A DNA stretch of 64,000 nucleotides from NCBI RefSeq assembly GCF_003428335.1, contig NZ_CP031704.1:3968001-4032000 (forward strand). The letters are read 5' to 3'. Positions 24,934 to 32,875 of this stretch are shown one piece after another. Position 1 is the stretch's first letter. Every line of letters starts with the position of its first letter. Under the pieces are notes generated by a model. That model was not told the origin of the DNA. It searched no databases and saw nothing but the letters and a program-made list of their open reading frames with translations. The stretch comes from Solimonas sp. K1W22B-7. Lineage in GTDB: Bacteria > Pseudomonadota > Gammaproteobacteria > Nevskiales > Nevskiaceae. Made by a program: the position numbers and the translations under genes.

Positions 24934-24997
24934 GAAAACCCGCCGCGCAGGCGCAAGCCTCCCAGGCTCGCCTTGGGGGCGAACCGGGCTGCGGGTT
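24934..24997 (-). terminator. Branched terminator-like structure ahead of the tail genes
   Basis: On the minus strand AACCCGC and GCGGGTT close a region holding three short hairpins (TCGCC...GGCGA, GCCT-GGG-AGGC, GCGC-CT-GCGC), followed by a T-run (GGGTTTTC). It lies between the Toxin_44 cassette and the 24057 gene. It may end cassette transcription or act as a 5' leader. Confidence 0.45.
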
Positions 24998-25050
24998 CTT
25001 GGGGGTGTTAGGCCGGCGTGCCGGCTGGGGGTTACTTCAGGGTTTTGTGA

Positions 25051-25079
25051 GCGACAGGCGGGTCAGGACCCGCGCCTAC
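25051..25079. repeat. REP-A palindrome (GCGGGTC-AGGACCCGC)
   Basis: One copy of the palindrome family with core GCGACAGGCGGGTCAAGGAC. It marks the end of the Toxin_44 cassette; other copies are at 38545, 41552, 41609, 42181, 42987, 43449, 55595, 57172, 57809 and 60181. Confidence 0.75.
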
Positions 25080-25084
25080 TGCAA

Positions 25085-25390
25085 TCACTCTTCAAGGCTA
25101 CCCAGGAAAATGATCCTCCCAAGCGAGAGGGCAATGATCAGGACAAATGCCAGGTTCGCCGGCCGTGTGAAGAAAATCTTATTGCGATACGCGAGAACCA
25201 GACCGGCTACCGAAAGAAGTACCGACAACAGGCACAGGATCACCGCAATGCCCGCAGCGCCTTCCTCGATGCCGCGCGTCGTCCCCAATTCATCGGGCCA
25301 TGCGGGGTACTTGTTCACATCCACGAAGAATGCAGTTGCATTGAGCAGTAATGCGGGAATGAGCAGGATCATGTCCTTTGCACGATTCAT
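25085..25390 (-). CDS. Small membrane protein of the Toxin_44 cassette
   Basis: The 101-residue product (start MNRAKDMILLIPALL, ATG 25390) has three TM segments (about 5-22, 45-65 and 75-95). It is the last of three membrane or exported proteins behind the Toxin_44 gene and is followed by a REP-A palindrome. Probably immunity-related; no named family is recognised. Confidence 0.45.
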   Translation of the reverse strand: MNRAKDMILLIPALLLNATAFFVDVNKYPAWPDELGTTRGIEEGAAGIAVILCLLSVLLSVAGLVLAYRNKIFFTRPANLAFVLIIALSLGRIIFLGSLEE

Positions 25391-25435
25391 TCTTGAACCA
25401 TTCCTGCGCCAGATGGATTGTGCCATGCCTGGACT

Positions 25436-25810
25436 TTAACGCATCGGCTCAATGGTCTTGACGAATACTCCATCGCCGAATCCTGCAAGCGAAACACAGA
25501 CCGACCTCGTGTCCGACATGTATATCTGCAATGAGCTGAAAGTCATGATCACCAGCGCCGCATATAGAAAACCGCCACTGGCTGCGCCGCGTCGGCGCAA
25601 CCACCAGTTGGAACCGGCGACAATCAACCCAATGAGGAAAGAAATCATCGAAAAGAAAACCACGCCCGTGGCGTTATCCAAGGAAACCCGCTCGGACAAC
25701 GGACCGGCATCTTCCAATGCATAAGGTGAAATGCAATAAATCGTCGAGAGCAGAACAAAAATTCCGCCAAGCGAACACAGGCCAAGCAGAGCCCAGCCAT
25801 AAAATCTCAC
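25436..25810 (-). CDS. Membrane protein of the Toxin_44 cassette
   Basis: This 124-residue protein has about three hydrophobic segments (4-24, 48-68 and 80-97), two cysteines in the first (LCSL, IYCIS), and a short C-terminal extracytoplasmic tail. It follows the 25821 gene by 10 bp. Candidate second immunity gene or accessory protein. Confidence 0.45.
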   Translation of the reverse strand: MRFYGWALLGLCSLGGIFVLLSTIYCISPYALEDAGPLSERVSLDNATGVVFFSMISFLIGLIVAGSNWWLRRRGAASGGFLYAALVIMTFSSLQIYMSDTRSVCVSLAGFGDGVFVKTIEPMR

Positions 25811-25820
25811 GGAAGATCTC

Positions 25821-26435
25821 TTAGTTGATGCTCAAAAGGTGGACGTCCACTGCCCTTATCAGCAGTTCGACATCTTGCCTGGCCAGTGCCTTGCACCCTC
25901 TGGAATCCCCGGCCTCATCCAGCCGATAACCCAGAATGTAGTTTCCTAGCCGCAACTTGGCGTCACAGTAGGTCCATATCTTTCCCTGAAATGAGCCGGT
26001 TCCGGCGGTTCTGAACTTGACGGCGCCGAATTTGCTCTTCCCTGGCACGGGAAGGTTGATCCCGTCGGCGCCATCCCTCCATGACCACATGCGCCTCAAT
26101 GCTTGAAAGTCTGTCTGATGGTAGGTAACAGAGAGCTGAACATGCCGCTTCGCACACCAGCGCCGCTTGAGTGTCAAAAGACTCCCGCCATCGAGAAAGC
26201 TGGGGTCTCTGGCGGCCTGAGGCCAATCCTCGTCGTATGTGTGTACTTCAATCTCTGGACATTCCCCCTCCGCCTCCGGCGTCTGGAGGGAAGCCCAAGC
26301 GGCATCGCGCAGAGCACGGGGATCAACCTGCGCCATGGAGTAAGTTTCCCAGTTGCAAAGAATGAATAAGAGACCGGCTACGACGCCGGCAGCGAGAACT
26401 TTTGTCAGAACGCGCTTCATCCTATCGATCTTCAT
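25821..26435 (-). CDS. Signal-anchored protein behind Toxin_44, candidate immunity
   Basis: The 204-residue product has one N-terminal TM anchor (about 10-28) and a periplasmic-type domain with five cysteines (GECPEIE, RWCAKRH, TYCDAKL, RGCKAL). The ATG at 26435 overlaps the toxin's end by 14 bp; an ATG at 26420 starts right after the toxin stop. Such tight coupling is typical of toxin-immunity pairs. No family is recognised. Confidence 0.5.
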   Translation of the reverse strand: MKIDRMKRVLTKVLAAGVVAGLLFILCNWETYSMAQVDPRALRDAAWASLQTPEAEGECPEIEVHTYDEDWPQAARDPSFLDGGSLLTLKRRWCAKRHVQLSVTYHQTDFQALRRMWSWRDGADGINLPVPGKSKFGAVKFRTAGTGSFQGKIWTYCDAKLRLGNYILGYRLDEAGDSRGCKALARQDVELLIRAVDVHLLSIN

Positions 26436-27312
26436 TTTTCTTCGAGTAGATGTACTGCTCCGTTTCCACTGGGGCACGAATCACCTTTAGACCAGGCCAG
26501 GCGCGAACTTCCTTCCTTAACTGATCCAAGGTCATGCGATCTCCATACTTCTCATACAGATGAATACCAAGCCGGATCGCCGATGAATCAGGAGGGTCAT
26601 CGAGGCCCTTTCGCCCCTCTCCTTCGAGTAGGGCTCGCCGCCACGCATTTGACCTCTCCTCCTTCTTTCCTCTTTTTCCATAGAGGGTGGCTAGCTGCGC
26701 AACTCCCGCCCCCGACAACAATGTATCACCGTGAAATCCTGAACGCCTTCCAATGTACCCGTAGTGAACATTGGACCATATCTCGTATCCGTATCGATCA
26801 TTACCATCCTTGAACCATTCCGCAGGGGTTCCCTTGAATTTCCTGCGGTCCTCGCGGCCCACCGTCACACCGGTGCTGAGCATCGGCTTGTGATCCCAGG
26901 CATGTTCGGGCCATACCAGATTCGCCCATCCGGCAAGAGCCCAAGTCTTCTGAAGCTTTCTGTTTGCCTCCGCCAACATATTCACGGCCTTGCTTTGGTA
27001 GTTCTCCTTCATTTCCCCGTGCATGAAATCGGTAACTTCATCGAAGCTCCCTCTTGCCTCCGGCCCGCGACGCAGTTCTTCCAGGAGCGGATCAAGCACC
27101 CTCCCGGACGGCAAGGAGGGAGGCTTTCCGTCCTCGTGATACCTGCCAACGTCCGGCCCTTGCAGGCCCAGGGCTCCATGTTTTCCGTCATTTCCCACGC
27201 CCGCCTTCTGGGCTTCTTCTATGTCGCTATCCAACTGGAGTTTCGCCACGAAATCCTGCCCGCGCAGGAAACCGTCCATGAAACTTTTGTTTGAATTCCT
27301 GTAGCCGTTCAT
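26422..27312 (-). CDS. Class I effector with polymorphic toxin type 44 domain
   Basis: The 296-residue product opens MNGYRNSNKSFMDGFLRGQD, matching the class I head (GYR, FMDGF, G, DFV, LQ) of the 19775 and 17289 proteins. The C-terminal ~210 residues match the Toxin_44 family found at the ends of other polymorphic toxins: VTDFMHGEM, AWDHKPMLS, YEIWSNVHYGYIGRRSGF, GAGVAQL and DDPPDSSAIRLGIHLYEKYG. The biochemical activity of this family is not settled. The gene sits between two phage tail genes and is followed by three membrane or exported proteins, so it is a complete cassette. The start follows AGGAAAG. Confidence 0.75.
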   Translation of the reverse strand: MNGYRNSNKSFMDGFLRGQDFVAKLQLDSDIEEAQKAGVGNDGKHGALGLQGPDVGRYHEDGKPPSLPSGRVLDPLLEELRRGPEARGSFDEVTDFMHGEMKENYQSKAVNMLAEANRKLQKTWALAGWANLVWPEHAWDHKPMLSTGVTVGREDRRKFKGTPAEWFKDGNDRYGYEIWSNVHYGYIGRRSGFHGDTLLSGAGVAQLATLYGKRGKKEERSNAWRRALLEGEGRKGLDDPPDSSAIRLGIHLYEKYGDRMTLDQLRKEVRAWPGLKVIRAPVETEQYIYSKKNEDR

Positions 27313-27393
27313 GTGTTCTTTCCTGCAAGCTGCATGGACGCAGAGTGCATCCGTCATGTGCAAAGGTTGTGCAAATCCCGCGGATTTACTGCC

Positions 27394-30129
27394 CTACCCC
27401 AACTCCTCCATCTCCTCCGCCAGCTCTACCGACTGCACCCGCGAGGTACCGCTCAGCTCGACCTCGAAGCCGGCTTGCGCGACGCGGTCGGGCAGGACGA
27501 ATTCGGTGACGGAGGTGATGGCGCGGCTGAAGTACGGCTGGCCGTCGGCGAGGAGCGTCAGGACCAGGTCCTCGTAGTCGGCGGCACGGACCTGGGCGCA
27601 GGCGAAGGCGGTGGGGCGCGGGAGTTGGAACAGGCGGGAGCGCCAGGTGTAGGGACGGCGCGTGCTGCCGCCCTCCCATTGCCAGACGGCGTCGTCGATC
27701 ACCAGCAGCAGGCGGTCGCTCAGCGCGTCGCTGAAGGCGGCCTGGGCCCAGAGGTCGATGAACACCAGGCCGAAGCCGTTCGCGCGGGCGTCGAGGATGA
27801 AGCCGCCGCGTTCGCCGCCGCTCTTCTCGTAGAAGCCGAAGTAGCGGTCGTCATGCGCCACGCCGAGGATGGAGGCGGGGTTCAGGGCCTGCCATTGCTC
27901 GCGCGTCATCAAGGCCTCGGTCAGCAGCAGCGGCGCGCCCTGGCCGTTGATGGCGACCAGGCCGTCGGGCGAGCTGTAGACGATGCCGAAGTCCTTGAGG
28001 TTGGCGACGCTGCGCCTAGCAGAGCAGGCGTAGGGCACTTCCAGCTTGCGCATGGACATGGCGTCGGGCGTGTAGCCGGTGGCGACGTAGGGGTGCGACT
28101 CGGTCAGCACCACCACGCTGGCGTCGATCGCGCCGATGGCGACGATGGGGTAGTCGGTGGCTAGGCGGTAATCCAGCGGGAAGGCGTGGTAGCGCCCCTG
28201 CGCCGACAGCAGCAGCTCGTTCTTCGAGAAGCCGGCGAGGAAGCGGTTGGGCATGGCCAGCAGGCCGCGCAGGTCGGCCGGCGGCAGGTCATGGAGCTGC
28301 GACTCCAGCACGCCGCCGAGGTCGGTGTCGGCCTGGAGGTCCACGTAGCTCTCCTGCGCCAGCGGGATCTTCGCCAGGAACTGGTAGGCCGTGCCGCTGG
28401 CGCCGGTGGCGGAGCGGTACAGGACCTTGTGGGTGATGCCGTAACCGGGCGGTGCGGCGACGGGGGTGGCGATGGTCACCGGGGCGTTGCTGTTGCGCTG
28501 GGCGCTGCGGCTGTGCGGGCCGGGCGGGCCTTCCTCGCCGTATTCGTTGCAGAAGGTCTGCACGTAGCTGACGAAGACGGTGGCGTCGGGCTGCTCGGGC
28601 TCGGGCGCCACCACCGTCAGGCCGATGTTGTCGAGCCAGACGTAGCGGCCGTGGAAGTTGCCGTAGAAATTGAAGCCGGAATACGGGCCCGCCACGCCGA
28701 TCTCGGTCTGCACGGCGTCGGCCAGCACGCTGCCGCTGGCCTTGTCGCGCACGGTGACGCTGGCCATGGCGCGGTTCCGGTCGCGCATCTCGATGTCGAT
28801 CTCGAACTGCAGCCAGTTGCCGGCGTAGGCACCGGCCGAAGTCAGCACGGTTTCCACCAGCGTGCCGCTGTCGGTCCAGCTGTTCATGGCGTTCCAGCTG
28901 ACCGAGCCGCCGGGGTTCAGGCGCAGGCCGTAGGCACTGCCGGCGGAGGTGGCCATCACCAGCGCGGCGATGGCGCTCTTCGGATGGGCCCTGGCTTCGT
29001 ACTGCAGGCGCACGCGTGGCGATTGCTGCGTGCTGAAGTTGCGGTACATGAAGGCATGGCGCGAGTCGCCGTCGTAGCGGATGCAGGGCGCGGGCTGGCC
29101 CTGCGAGCTGTCCACGGTCAGGCGGCGGAAGCTGTTGCCGTTGCCGTCATTGGGGCTGGTGGTCCAGCCGCTGAGCGTGGAGCCGTCAAAGGACTGGCTG
29201 TAGTCCTGCGAGGCCAGGGTGATGGAGTCGATGTACCCGTCGTTGATATCCGCACCGGCGCGCAGGCAGCGCAGCTCCAGGCGGACCTGCGCCGCGTCGG
29301 CGGGAATCTGGCCGCTGATGGTGCGCTGGCGCCATTGCAGGGCTGGGCTGCTGGCTTCCGGTGCGGCGTCCACGCGGCCGATCTCGGTGTCGCCCTCGTC
29401 GAGGAACAGCAGGGACATGCCGGCCTGGCCGGCATGGGCGCCGCTGGCCTGCCACCAGCTCAGCGACAGCCCCTGCCCCGCCACGAGGCCGACCAGGTCC
29501 ATCGGCAGGGTCTGGTGGGCGCGCGTCTCGGCGACGCTGCCGCCGTGGAAGAAATAGCCGCCGGCCTGCGGCGCGAGGTCGGCGACGTCGCCGGCGGCGT
29601 GCACGCCGAGGTCGCCGGCATCGACGATCCAGCCGGCGGTGCCGGCGCTCTCGGCGCCGGGGTTGAGCAACTCGACGTTGGAGGCTTCGGGCAGCGCGCC
29701 GTCGAGGCTCAGCTGCGGCGCGGCCTCCGGCGCGGGCACGCCCAGCAGCAGGCTGTCGCAGGGGTATGCGCCGCCGCAGGCACCGATGGCGCGGGCGATG
29801 TCGGTGACGCGCGGCGCGTCGGTGCCGGTGAAGTACGTGCGCTCGGTTTCGTCGCCGGCGATGGGGCCGCGCGCCACGTCCACGGTGACGGCGCCGGCGC
29901 CCAGCTCGGCGGCGGTCCAGTGCAGCCAGTGCTGCCGCGCCATCAGGTGGAGGCTGCGGATTTCGCCGCTCTTGAACAGCGCGGCGATCTGCGCCGGCTG
30001 GCGCCAGGCTTCGAGATCTCCGCTGAGCAGGCGCGCGTTGGTGGCGACCTGGGCGCATTCCGGCGGCAGCAGCTGCGGCGCGACGCGGGGGATGAGGCCA
30101 CGCGAGGGTTCGATGCGGATTCTGGTCAT
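27394..30129 (-). CDS. Large phage tail / packaged-DNA stabilisation protein
   Basis: This 911-residue virion protein starts MTRIRIEPSRGLIPRVAPQL (ATG 30129). The N-terminus (about 1-140) and C-terminal half (about 530-911) look like the beta-propeller hub of gp10-type packaged-DNA stabilisation proteins (RSLHLMARQHWLHW; LLAMPNRFLAGFSKNELLLS; SPDGLVAINGQGAP; YTWRSRLFQLPRPTAFACAQ). Residues ~150-520 form an inserted jelly-roll-like region with carbohydrate-binding character. It would close the portal channel and connect to the tail tip. A three-hairpin element occupies the gap before its start codon. Confidence 0.7.
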   Translation of the reverse strand: MTRIRIEPSRGLIPRVAPQLLPPECAQVATNARLLSGDLEAWRQPAQIAALFKSGEIRSLHLMARQHWLHWTAAELGAGAVTVDVARGPIAGDETERTYFTGTDAPRVTDIARAIGACGGAYPCDSLLLGVPAPEAAPQLSLDGALPEASNVELLNPGAESAGTAGWIVDAGDLGVHAAGDVADLAPQAGGYFFHGGSVAETRAHQTLPMDLVGLVAGQGLSLSWWQASGAHAGQAGMSLLFLDEGDTEIGRVDAAPEASSPALQWRQRTISGQIPADAAQVRLELRCLRAGADINDGYIDSITLASQDYSQSFDGSTLSGWTTSPNDGNGNSFRRLTVDSSQGQPAPCIRYDGDSRHAFMYRNFSTQQSPRVRLQYEARAHPKSAIAALVMATSAGSAYGLRLNPGGSVSWNAMNSWTDSGTLVETVLTSAGAYAGNWLQFEIDIEMRDRNRAMASVTVRDKASGSVLADAVQTEIGVAGPYSGFNFYGNFHGRYVWLDNIGLTVVAPEPEQPDATVFVSYVQTFCNEYGEEGPPGPHSRSAQRNSNAPVTIATPVAAPPGYGITHKVLYRSATGASGTAYQFLAKIPLAQESYVDLQADTDLGGVLESQLHDLPPADLRGLLAMPNRFLAGFSKNELLLSAQGRYHAFPLDYRLATDYPIVAIGAIDASVVVLTESHPYVATGYTPDAMSMRKLEVPYACSARRSVANLKDFGIVYSSPDGLVAINGQGAPLLLTEALMTREQWQALNPASILGVAHDDRYFGFYEKSGGERGGFILDARANGFGLVFIDLWAQAAFSDALSDRLLLVIDDAVWQWEGGSTRRPYTWRSRLFQLPRPTAFACAQVRAADYEDLVLTLLADGQPYFSRAITSVTEFVLPDRVAQAGFEVELSGTSRVQSVELAEEMEELG

Positions 30130-30134
30130 GGCTT

Positions 30135-30403
30135 AGAGCTTATCCGTGAATAAAACACGCACGCGACGGCGTGCCATTTTCGTGTCCCGCTAACCCTATC
30201 GACCCGCGGTGTACTAGACGTACATAAGGGGCGATAGGGGCCGCGGGGCGCGAAAATGGCCCCGTCCCTCCGGGTTGCGCCAGAAATCGCGCCATGCGGC
30301 GCCGGCCGCTGCTTATTTGGAACCACCAAACCGCGCATCGGCCGACTTGCCTGGCGCGATTTCTGGCAGCAACGCGTGCGTGTTTTATTCACGGATAAGC
30401 TCT
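30135..30403. mobile_element. Three-hairpin palindromic element 1 (MITE-like)
   Basis: A perfect 31-bp inverted repeat (30135-30165 and 30373-30403, beginning AGAGCTTATCCGTGAATAAA) encloses two further inverted repeats (30173-30182 with 30251-30260; 30278-30294 with 30352-30368). It fills the gap between two phage genes, and its right end overlaps the stop codon of the 30403 gene. No transposase is encoded and no target duplication is obvious. Read on the minus strand it has the same layout as the element at 53278. Confidence 0.75.
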
Positions 30404-30852
30404 CAATGCCCCGGCGGCGGCAGTGCCACGGCGTAGACGGGGAACTCGCCATTGCCGCGGGGGCCGACGACGTGCGCGGGCCCCTCTGAGATCGAGCAGA
30501 GCACGTAGTGCGGGAAGTACTCCCACTCGGGATAGTCGACGGGATTGCCGTAGAACAGGTCCTGCAGCTGCAGCCAGGCGACCGACTCGCCGTCGGCGAA
30601 GCGCAGTGATTGCGGCGGCGCCACCAGTCCGCCGGAGAAACCGAAGCCGTAGTAGCCGTCGCCGCCGTCCGGGCCGATGACGCTGGCGTGGACCACCAGC
30701 TCTCCGCGCGTCCAGGGCTGCCCGCTGCGCGTACGCTGCAGCGGCAGGGCGTAGGAGGACGCCGCCTGGAGAAGATTGACCTCGCGCTGGAACTGCACCA
30801 CCACGGGCGCGGCTTCCGCCGCTACGCGGCGGTGGACATGTCCGTAACTCAT
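30403..30852 (-). CDS. Phage head-tail region protein
   Basis: The 149-residue product starts MSYGHVHRRVAAEAAPVVVQ (ATG 30852, one base after the previous TGA) and is beta-rich (ELVVHASVIGPDGGDGYYGF; YFPHYVLCSISEGPAHVVG). Its position between the adaptor genes and the large stabilisation protein suggests a tail accessory or closure protein. The last codon lies in the element's terminal repeat, so the C-terminus may have been changed by that insertion. Confidence 0.5.
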   Translation of the reverse strand: MSYGHVHRRVAAEAAPVVVQFQREVNLLQAASSYALPLQRTRSGQPWTRGELVVHASVIGPDGGDGYYGFGFSGGLVAPPQSLRFADGESVAWLQLQDLFYGNPVDYPEWEYFPHYVLCSISEGPAHVVGPRGNGEFPVYAVALPPPGH

Positions 30853-30853
30853 C

Positions 30854-31474
30854 TCAGAATCTCCGGGGTTGCACGCGCAGGCCGTGCGGCATGTGGGCGC
30901 GCAGGGCGCTGCCCTTGGCGTTGATCCTGGCGGCGTAGAACAGCAGGTCGTGGCGCGTGGCCAGTTGCGGCGAGGACCAGGCGGCGCCTTCCATGGCGCA
31001 GACCCGGGCCAGGGCGCCATGCGCCAGCGCCTGGTCCCAGTGCTGCAGCAGGTCGTCGCCCAGGGTCTGTGCCTGCGCCGTGGGCTGCACCACCGCGCTC
31101 ACCCGCAGCGGCTCGTCCAGGCCGCTTGCGTCGGCGGGTGGATACGGCAGCAGCTCCAGCGTGGCCGGCGGCAGCCACAGGAAGCACGCCGGCCGGCCGC
31201 TGCGCTGCGGCAGCTGTCGCGGGTCGGCGGGCTGCAGCGGGCGGCCGCGGTACTCGGCGGCGTCCACGCCGATGACTTCCTCATCGGCGTCCGGCGGCGT
31301 CAGATCGTAGTGGCTGACGCCGGGCAGCAGGCTCACTTCCAGCGTGCGCCGGGCGAACCAGGAGTCGCGGCAGAATTCGCGCGCGGCCTGGCGCAGGGCG
31401 TCGAGCAGCAGGAAGTCCGGGCAGCCCTGTGCCTGCCGCCGGCATAGCGGCAGCAGCGATTCCAGCGCGCCCAT
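30854..31474 (-). CDS. Phage head-tail adaptor protein
   Basis: The 206-residue product has a helical N-terminus (PDFLLLDALRQAAREFCRDS) typical of phage connector/adaptor proteins, followed by a beta domain (TLEVSLLPGVSHYDLTPPDA) and a helical C-terminus. It overlaps the 31474 gene's stop (TGATG-type coupling). It probably sits below the portal ring as a tail accessory factor. Confidence 0.6.
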   Translation of the reverse strand: MGALESLLPLCRRQAQGCPDFLLLDALRQAAREFCRDSWFARRTLEVSLLPGVSHYDLTPPDADEEVIGVDAAEYRGRPLQPADPRQLPQRSGRPACFLWLPPATLELLPYPPADASGLDEPLRVSAVVQPTAQAQTLGDDLLQHWDQALAHGALARVCAMEGAAWSSPQLATRHDLLFYAARINAKGSALRAHMPHGLRVQPRRF

Positions 31475-32139
31475 CAGTTGTCCTCGCCGCTGCGGGCCGC
31501 CACGTCCGGGTCGGTGGGCGCGAAGCTGAACTGCAGCTGCGACTTCAGGCCCAGGGCGTTGGCGAACAGCGTCATGTAGGCGCCGGAGCGGTTCATGTCG
31601 CCGGACTTGCTGCTCTTGGCGTAGGCATAGGCCACCACCCAGTTGTGCAGCGGGTTCTCGTAGAGATCGTCCAGCGGCAGCGTTTCGGCGGCGTCGACGA
31701 TTTCCGCCGGCGCCTTGACGCCCTGCAGTTCCACCCAGCCGGCGGCGGCGGGGAAGACGTAGAACAGCCGCGGCAGGCGCCTGTCGTGGCAGTAGTGCAG
31801 CACCGCCTCGCCCGTGGCCGAGTGCCAGTCGGGGTAGCCATGGTCCAGCTCGTTGCGCTCCACCTGGCGGATGGCGCGGCCCGGCGTGGCGCCGTCGGCA
31901 CCCAGGTTGCGCGTGAGGCCGAGGAACTGGATGAAGTCCTGCGGCAGATCCTGGCGCGAGCCGCCCACCAGCTCGAAGGGCTGCGCGGTGGCCGCCACGT
32001 CGGGCTTGGCGGCGACGATGGCGCCGATGCCGGCGTTGAGATAGTCCAGCAGTTCCGCCGGCGGCCAGCGCACGCCGGTTTCGTCGAACAGGGTGCGTGC
32101 GGCGCGCTGCAGGATGCGGGAACAGGCGATGCTGCCCAT
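31474..32139 (-). CDS. Phage adaptor / tail accessory protein (DUF6682-like)
   Basis: The 221-residue product begins MGSIACSRILQRAARTLFDE, then VRWPPAELLDYLNAGIGAIV and a CHDRRLPRLFYVFP strand. The RW-P-AELLDYLNAG pattern is that of phage connector proteins annotated DUF6682, which bind beneath the portal. The start at ATG 32139 overlaps the previous stop. It is followed by a second adaptor gene. Confidence 0.65.
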   Translation of the reverse strand: MGSIACSRILQRAARTLFDETGVRWPPAELLDYLNAGIGAIVAAKPDVAATAQPFELVGGSRQDLPQDFIQFLGLTRNLGADGATPGRAIRQVERNELDHGYPDWHSATGEAVLHYCHDRRLPRLFYVFPAAAGWVELQGVKAPAEIVDAAETLPLDDLYENPLHNWVVAYAYAKSSKSGDMNRSGAYMTLFANALGLKSQLQFSFAPTDPDVAARSGEDN

Positions 32140-32450
32140 CAGGTTTTCTCCGTGAAGGCGTCGGCCTGGCGCTGGGCTTCGGCGGCGGCGGTGGTGTCTA
32201 CGGCGGGGGTGGCGGCGAGCTGGCGGCGCAGGCGCACGGATTCCTCGCGCTTGCGCGATTGGCGCACGTCCTGCTGCTCGCGCATCAGGCGGGTGGCCAT
32301 GGCGCGATCGTCGGCGCGGCCGCGTGCCTGGTCGATGCCGTGGACGTGGGCTGCGGGCAGCTCGTCGACGATCTTGAAGCGGGCGCTGGCGGCGAGCAGC
32401 GCGCTGTAGGGATAGACCGCGCCATCGTCGCGGATGAGGTACTGGGGCAT
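32139..32450 (-). CDS. Small phage structural or assembly protein
   Basis: This 103-residue protein starts MPQYLIRDDGAVYPYSALLA, with a short beta N-terminus and a long charged helix (RLMREQQDVRQSRKREESVR). It lies between coat and adaptor genes, coupled to the latter. Possibly a head-completion or neck protein; no family is recognised. Confidence 0.5.
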   Translation of the reverse strand: MPQYLIRDDGAVYPYSALLAASARFKIVDELPAAHVHGIDQARGRADDRAMATRLMREQQDVRQSRKREESVRLRRQLAATPAVDTTAAAEAQRQADAFTEKT

Positions 32451-32472
32451 GGGGGTTCCTGCTCAAAAGTAG

Positions 32473-32595
32473 CCCCTCTCCCGCTTGCGGGAGAGGGGTT
32501 GGGGAGAGGGTTTCTGTAAAAGGAGAGAGGATTGACAATTCCAGCATTTACAGCACCCTCTCCCCTGCCCCTCTCCCGCAAGCGGGAGAGGGGAA
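32473..32595. repeat. REP-B inverted pair (CCCTCTCCCGC-AAGCGGGAGAGGG)
   Basis: Two palindromes of the CTCTCCCGCAAGCGGGAGAG family face each other between two phage genes. Other copies: 45702-45744, 47775-47808, 49791-49826 and 60236-60283. Confidence 0.8.
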
Positions 32596-32604
32596 AGGTG
32601 CGGC

Positions 32605-32736
32605 TTACTTCTTCTGGTGCGTTTTCGTTTCGCAGTACGCCTTGCGTACCCCCGCGCTCTTGCGCGTGCCGTCGGGCGTGGCGTTGGGCTGGGTGTAGGG
32701 GTTCACGGGCTTGGCGAGTTTGTCTTTGAGGTTCAT
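32605..32736 (-). CDS. Very small phage protein (43 residues)
   Basis: The 43-residue, Lys/Thr/Pro-rich product starts MNLKDKLAKPVNPYTQPNAT (ATG 32736) after AAGGAACCCCC, a good ribosome site. It follows the coat gene by ~140 bp that hold a palindrome at 32773. Such short basic proteins behind coat genes are common in phages, but the role is unknown. Confidence 0.5.
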   Translation of the reverse strand: MNLKDKLAKPVNPYTQPNATPDGTRKSAGVRKAYCETKTHQKK

Positions 32737-32772
32737 GGGGGTTCCTTCGATAGAAAACCTGGGAGAAGACGT

Positions 32773-32847
32773 AGCCCGGTTTGCCGAAGGCAAGCCGGGG
32801 AGCACAGCTGGGCATGGCTCCCGGCTTCGCTGCGCGAAACCGGGCTA
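32773..32847. repeat. Palindrome GTAGCCCGGTTTGCCG / CGCGAAACCGGGCTAC
   Basis: Two imperfect arms around TAGCCCGGTTT form a long hairpin just downstream of the coat gene. It is another dispersed genomic palindrome type within the phage block. Confidence 0.65.
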
Positions 32848-32875
32848 CGGGGAAGGTCAGCTTTGTGGCTTGCGC

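Noticed and set aside
30135-30403. CRISPR array or attachment site
   Set aside because: The repeats are inverted hairpin arms, not regularly spaced direct repeats, and no tRNA or integrase is near.
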